Source: CAZJCK01 sp964544635
Lineage (GTDB): Bacteria > Zixibacteria > MSB-5A5 > GN15 > FEB-12
DNA length: 10,266 nucleotides
Direction: 5' to 3'
NCBI GenBank assembly: GCA_964544635.1
Contig: CAZJCK010000096.1
Coordinates: 1 to 10,266, forward strand
The notes under the pieces are model-generated. The model made no database searches. It was not told where the DNA came from and worked only from the letters and a program-made list of their open reading frames with translations. The translations under genes and the position numbers were made by a program. This document shows positions 7,418-10,266 of the stretch, piece after piece (the first letter of the stretch is position 1; each line of letters begins with the position of its first letter).

Positions 7418-7996
7418 TTAGATAACGAACTCGACTCGCTCCGATGGTCCGTCGAGACTCGAGACGACAAGGCTGATGCGACCGGTAGCAATGATGGCAA
7501 AACGGAACAGACCGTGCTCGTCAATATCGGCCGTGCTGCGACGAGTTCGGGAGATACATTCGACAAAGGTTGGACGCGGTTCGATTCCCTCCACCTGGCC
7601 GATCAGTTCGCACGTTTCCTCGTTCATCAGCAGGACACTGACGGTCAGAAGACCGCTACCCATTCGGAAGCCAAGTTGCGGCATGTGCTCGGCGCCGATG
7701 GACCGAACGCCGTCGTTGCTCGACTGCGGGTTGTTGTTCTGTTTCGCCTGTTCCGCTTTACGTCGCTGCAACAGCCAGTCGCCGAACAAATGCATGGCGA
7801 GCATGTGAGCGGCCTGGGCCGACGGATCATCTTGATCGGCATGTTTCAGGTCGTCCATTCGATCAAGCAGATCGTTCAGATCGCGCAGGTCGGCGTCGCG
7901 CTCGAGCATTCCTTCGAGTTCGGCACGATCGCTTTCGGGCAACTCATTGCGACGATAAGCCATCAGCCGTTCCACTATGTCGGGTTGTGCATTCAT
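7418..7996 (-). CDS. Hypothetical protein, probable soluble anti-sigma factor or partner of the ECF sigma factor
   Basis: A 192-residue protein I cannot place firmly in a family. Residues 1-55 are helical and charged, with the pattern VERLMAYRRNELPESDRAELEGMLERD, which resembles the N-terminal sigma-binding region of anti-sigma factors but lacks the HxxxCxxC zinc ligands. Residues 75-100 are a polar, Gln/Asn-rich linker. Residues 108-192 are rich in beta pattern, ending in a segment (ADIDEHGLFRFAI, then TGRISLVV) like carboxypeptidase-regulatory-type beta domains. No transmembrane segment or signal is seen, so it should be cytoplasmic. It follows the sigma gene by 44 bases and shares its terminator, the usual sigma/anti-sigma order. 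ATG at 7996 has a weak GGAA upstream; a TTG at 8035 would add 13 residues and leave a 5-base gap to the sigma stop. Confidence 0.65.
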   Translation of the reverse strand: MNAQPDIVERLMAYRRNELPESDRAELEGMLERDADLRDLNDLLDRMDDLKHADQDDPSAQAAHMLAMHLFGDWLLQRRKAEQAKQNNNPQSSNDGVRSIGAEHMPQLGFRMGSGLLTVSVLLMNEETCELIGQVEGIEPRPTFVECISRTRRSTADIDEHGLFRFAIIATGRISLVVSSLDGPSERVEFVI

Positions 7997-8040
7997 GCTG
8001 GTTCCATTGATACTGAGGCGTGGGGTCGGCGCCAAAATAC

Positions 8041-8604
8041 CTAATTCTTGAAGTCTCGGTGTTTAAGGATTCGCTGCAGCTTGGTGAGGGCGCGGGCGCG
8101 TGATGGTCCAATCGACGAGATCGGCATATTGAGTCGCTCGCTGATTTCATCATATGACGGCTGGGACGGATCAAAAAAGAGCAGCCATAACAACTGATAC
8201 TCCTTCTCGGTGAGCCGCAGCATGCCTTCGATCAGTTTGGCCTGGCGATCGGAGGCATCGAGTCGACCGGTAATCTCCGGTTCGATCACCTCGCCCCGGC
8301 GATTGGCCTCTTCCTCGGCGGCGCGGTGCTGCAGACGGCGCTGGCGGTGCAGCGAGTAGATCTCGCGGCGCGTCATGGTGGCGACATACGACAACAGCTT
8401 CTGTGGCGATCGAATGTTCTCGAGGCTGTCAAGCAGCAGAAAACAGACCTGCCCGAAGACGTCGAGGGCCTCATCTTCCGGCACGTTCATGGTGCGACAG
8501 GTGGCCATAACAACCGGCGTGATCATTTCGACCATATCACGCCAGGCGAACTGGTCCCCTGTCAGACAGCGCTCGATCAGTTGTGTGAGAGCATCAGTTT
8601 GCAA
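8041..8604 (-). CDS. ECF-type sigma-70 family RNA polymerase sigma factor
   Basis: A 187-residue, two-domain sigma factor. Region 2 spans about 14-90 (DEALDVFGQVCFLLLDSLENI, then LLSYVATMTRREIYSLHRQ), for core binding and -10 recognition. Region 4 spans about 118-182 and includes a helix-turn-helix, PSYDEISERLNMPISSIGPSRARALTKLQ, for -35 recognition. There is no region 1 or 3, and the length suits the ECF group. Start choice: TTG at 8604 has GGAGGGA 7 bases upstream and begins just before region 2. A longer TTG-initiated frame from 8691 adds a Pro-rich stretch without a ribosome-binding site and enters the divergent promoter region. The gene is cotranscribed with the downstream putative anti-sigma. 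Its targets are unknown; the protease downstream and the divergent cytochrome are candidates by position only. Confidence 0.87.
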   Translation of the reverse strand: MQTDALTQLIERCLTGDQFAWRDMVEMITPVVMATCRTMNVPEDEALDVFGQVCFLLLDSLENIRSPQKLLSYVATMTRREIYSLHRQRRLQHRAAEEEANRRGEVIEPEITGRLDASDRQAKLIEGMLRLTEKEYQLLWLLFFDPSQPSYDEISERLNMPISSIGPSRARALTKLQRILKHRDFKN

Positions 8605-8689
8605 TCGAAGTCCCTCCAACGCCGGCGACAGCCCGGGGCGGCCGTTCGGCGGTGCGTTGCTTGACGGGTAGATAGCAGGTGGCGGCCTC

Positions 8690-8707
8690 AATTACAAGTT
8701 AGTAATT
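8690..8707. promoter_or_regulatory. Inverted repeat in the sigma/cytochrome divergent region
   Basis: AATTAC-N6-GTAATT is a perfect 6+6 inverted repeat centred about 58 bases upstream of the predicted cytochrome transcription start, in the activator range, and about 90 bases upstream of the sigma start codon. It is a possible binding site; the regulator is unknown. Confidence 0.35.
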
Positions 8708-8720
8708 CTTAACACCAGCC

Positions 8721-8750
8721 TTGACAAAGAGGCGAGCTGCAGCCTACATT
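8721..8750 (+). promoter_or_regulatory. Sigma-70 promoter of the c554-like cytochrome operon
   Basis: TTGACA (8721-8726), an 18-base spacer and TACATT (8745-8750, 4 of 6 matches to TATAAT) precede the gene. The spacer length is the same as in the hybA promoter. Transcription should start near 8757, giving a leader of about 74 bases that contains the operator at 8791. Confidence 0.65.
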
Positions 8751-8767
8751 GTTACAAGGATACAATG
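8747..8767. promoter_or_regulatory. Inverted repeat over the predicted transcription start
   Basis: CATTGT-N9-ACAATG is a perfect 6+6 inverted repeat that overlaps the -10 box and the predicted start site. A protein bound here would block the promoter. It does not match the GTGAATT operator, and chance is possible. Confidence 0.3.
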
Positions 8768-8790
8768 ACCCATGTTTTGCGCGAGATTAT

Positions 8791-8804
8791 GTGAATTTAT
8801 TCAC
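8791..8804. promoter_or_regulatory. Operator of the c554-like cytochrome gene, CRP/FNR-like palindrome
   Basis: GTGAATTTATTCAC is the third copy of the operator found twice at the hybA promoter. The outer GTGAATT and TTCAC are identical in all copies read in transcript direction. It is preceded by T, giving TGTGA-N6-TCAC. It is centred about 41 bases downstream of the predicted start and 33 bases before the ATG, again a repressing position. Confidence 0.72.
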
Positions 8805-8830
8805 GACTCTCGTTCCCACAAGGAGGTATT

Positions 8831-10213
8831 ATGCCATCACATCATCGCCGAATCTTCACTTCCTGCCTCGTCTGCGCCCTGCTGCTGTCGCCTGGCGCAT
8901 TCACGGTGGGGGCCGACGACGGCGGGTTTGTCGAGGAAAGATCGAAGCTCGGCACTATCGAGTACGATGCATTTGAAACCGCCAACTATTGCGGCGCATC
9001 CTGTCACACCGACATCTACCGCCAGTGGCAGCAGGCGATGATGTCGCAGTGTTACACGCACCACTGGGATGAAATTGAGTACTTCGAGCTGGCGGTGCCG
9101 CACGCCGAGCGCGACGCAAGAGTGGCCGAGGTGAAGGCCGGCTGCAACGGCTGCCACGCACCGTTTTCGTTTCTTGCCGGCGACGTGCCCCCCCCGCGCC
9201 CGGAGGAAGGCAGTATGGCCAACGAGAGCGTGAGTTGCGATCTGTGTCACACGGCAGTCGGTATTGCCGGCGATACCGCCTACAACTTCAACTGGATTGT
9301 GGAACCGGGGGATGTAAAGTACGGACCGCGGGCATCAGCCAACTCGCCGAACCATTCCGGCGCCAAATCGGAATTTTTGGGAACTACCGAGTTCTGCGGC
9401 TCCTGCCACAACGAGAAAAGCCCGTATGGCATCTGGGTGAAGTCGACACAGCTCGAGTGGCTCGATGGACCGTATGCCGAGGACGACACGCGCTGCCACG
9501 ATTGCCATATGACCTACACCGAAGCACAGACCGCGTCGATGGGCGAAACCTATCCCGACGCCGCCATGCACCTGTTTCATGGGGCACACGTGAGCGGCAA
9601 GGTGCAGGGCACGGTCGAGATAATGATCTGGTCGGAGCTTGACGAGGTGGTGCCGGGTGAGCCGGCCATCTTCAAAGTGGCCCTGTTCAACCAGAAGACC
9701 GGTCACAGTTTCCCGACCGGGTCAGTGGAGGACCGTATCGTCTGGCTGCACGTCGAAGCGACTGATGCCGACGGCAACGTGTACCACCTGCCGGTCGATA
9801 AGAAAGGGTTCGAGGGCGAGGAGTATACCATCGCCGACAGCGTGCTGGCCTACCAGGATATGGGGATTGCGCTCGATGATCCCGACTTTGAGGGCGTGCA
9901 GCGCGACGGCCTGCCGATCGGCGACCGCATCTTCCGCATGCCTTACTTCGATCCGCAGGGACGCATGACCATCCAGCAATGGAACACGGCCGCGCTCGGC
10001 GTCGACTACCGCTTCGCGCCGCGCGAAACCAAGCTGGAGACCTTCACCTTCGAACTGCCGTTCGAGGTTGCTACCGGTGATATGACGGTGACGGCTACGC
10101 TCAAGTACAGCCGCCTCGTCGAGCCGGTCGCGAAGTTCCTCAAGGTGCCGGCGGAAGAGTATGAGCCGATTGTGGTGAACCAAAACAGCACGACAGTAAA
10201 CGTGCTGCCCTGA
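8831..10213 (+). CDS. Cytochrome c554-like periplasmic multihaem protein with a C-terminal beta domain
   Basis: A 460-residue exported cytochrome. A signal peptide covers about residues 1-28. The haem region (50-230) has four canonical CxxCH motifs at C105, C136, C189 and C222, plus a CX3CH motif C54-GAS-C58-H59 where the family normally has its first CxxCH followed by an IY..W pattern (here DIYRQW). The arrangement resembles the cytochrome c554/c' family, tetrahaem electron carriers first known from nitrifiers. Residues 258-460 contain no Cys and look like beta sandwich, with GHSFPTG at 291-297, a signature I recall from other multihaem cytochromes. AGGAGG lies 4 bases before ATG 8831. It may transfer electrons or act as an oxidoreductase; the substrate is not evident. 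The shared operator links it to the hybA operon. Another gene begins 15 bases after its stop codon. Confidence 0.85.
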   Translation: MPSHHRRIFTSCLVCALLLSPGAFTVGADDGGFVEERSKLGTIEYDAFETANYCGASCHTDIYRQWQQAMMSQCYTHHWDEIEYFELAVPHAERDARVAEVKAGCNGCHAPFSFLAGDVPPPRPEEGSMANESVSCDLCHTAVGIAGDTAYNFNWIVEPGDVKYGPRASANSPNHSGAKSEFLGTTEFCGSCHNEKSPYGIWVKSTQLEWLDGPYAEDDTRCHDCHMTYTEAQTASMGETYPDAAMHLFHGAHVSGKVQGTVEIMIWSELDEVVPGEPAIFKVALFNQKTGHSFPTGSVEDRIVWLHVEATDADGNVYHLPVDKKGFEGEEYTIADSVLAYQDMGIALDDPDFEGVQRDGLPIGDRIFRMPYFDPQGRMTIQQWNTAALGVDYRFAPRETKLETFTFELPFEVATGDMTVTATLKYSRLVEPVAKFLKVPAEEYEPIVVNQNSTTVNVLP

Positions 10214-10228
10214 CGGAAGGAACTGTAT

Positions 10229-10266
10229 ATGCAAGGTATGATTCGAATAACTGTAAGTATAACACT
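10229..10266 (+). CDS. Start of a further gene, cut by the window edge
   Basis: ATG at 10229 opens a frame that remains open to the window edge, 12 full codons reading MQGMIRITVSIT. GGAAGGAA at 10215-10222 is a ribosome-binding site 6 bases upstream. The gap to the preceding stop is 15 bases, so it is probably in the same operon as the c554-like cytochrome. The short sequence could be the beginning of a signal peptide, but no product can be named. A second in-frame ATG is at 10238. Confidence 0.5.
   Translation, partial: MQGMIRITVSIT

Noticed and set aside
8605..8691. An N-terminal extension of the sigma factor from a TTG at 8691
   Set aside because: No ribosome-binding site is present, the added Pro-rich residues are unlike ECF sigma factors, and the TTG at 8604 has GGAGGGA at a good distance.
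1..10266. CRISPR arrays, tRNA or rRNA genes, insertion sequences, integrases
   Set aside because: I looked for short regularly spaced repeats, tRNA-like cloverleaf sequences, rRNA signatures and transposase motifs and saw none. The only sizeable repeats are the PKD-coding ones.

Overview
The window reads as a chromosomal piece of an environmental bacterium with a double-membrane envelope and a respiration rich in c-type cytochromes. The protease ends in a QNYPNPFNPTT-type C-terminal secretion tail of the kind found in the Bacteroidetes/FCB group and related candidate phyla such as Zixibacteria or Ignavibacteria. The run of 100 N at 4188-4287 shows a draft scaffold, probably metagenomic. The exact phylum is my inference; no rRNA or other marker gene is present.

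Layout, left to right. (1) 8-3548, minus strand: a compact three-gene operon. It encodes a Tat-exported four-cluster ferredoxin of the HybA type, a HybB/NrfD-type polytopic quinone-reactive membrane protein and a 13-CxxCH multihaem cytochrome c. The genes overlap by 14 and 4 bases. The operon has a near-perfect sigma-70 promoter at one end and a strong intrinsic terminator at the other. (2) 3549-3867: AT-rich intergenic DNA with two adjacent perfect palindromes and no visible gene. (3) 3868-7065, minus strand: a secreted subtilisin-like (S8) protease with at least three PKD domains and a C-terminal sorting tail, interrupted by the assembly gap, with its own terminator. (4) 7066-7417: a 352-base spacer with a foldable leader element, a possible 9-codon upstream ORF and the terminator of the next operon. 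(5) 7418-8604, minus strand: an ECF-type sigma factor and a probable soluble anti-sigma or partner protein. (6) 8605-8830: a divergent regulatory region. (7) 8831 to the right edge, plus strand: a cytochrome c554-like multihaem protein and the first codons of a further gene.

How it may work together: the HybA/HybB/13-haem module looks like a membrane complex that passes electrons between the quinone pool and periplasmic cytochromes. It resembles the Hmc/Nhc-type transmembrane complexes in principle, but no hydrogenase or molybdoenzyme catalytic subunit is visible. The c554-like protein would be another periplasmic carrier or enzyme. The most informative signal is a 14-bp operator, GTGAATTWWTTCAC, present three times: twice around the hybA promoter and once downstream of the c554 promoter. 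It fits the TGTGA-N6-TCACA architecture of CRP/FNR-superfamily regulators and suggests that the two cytochrome operons form one regulon.
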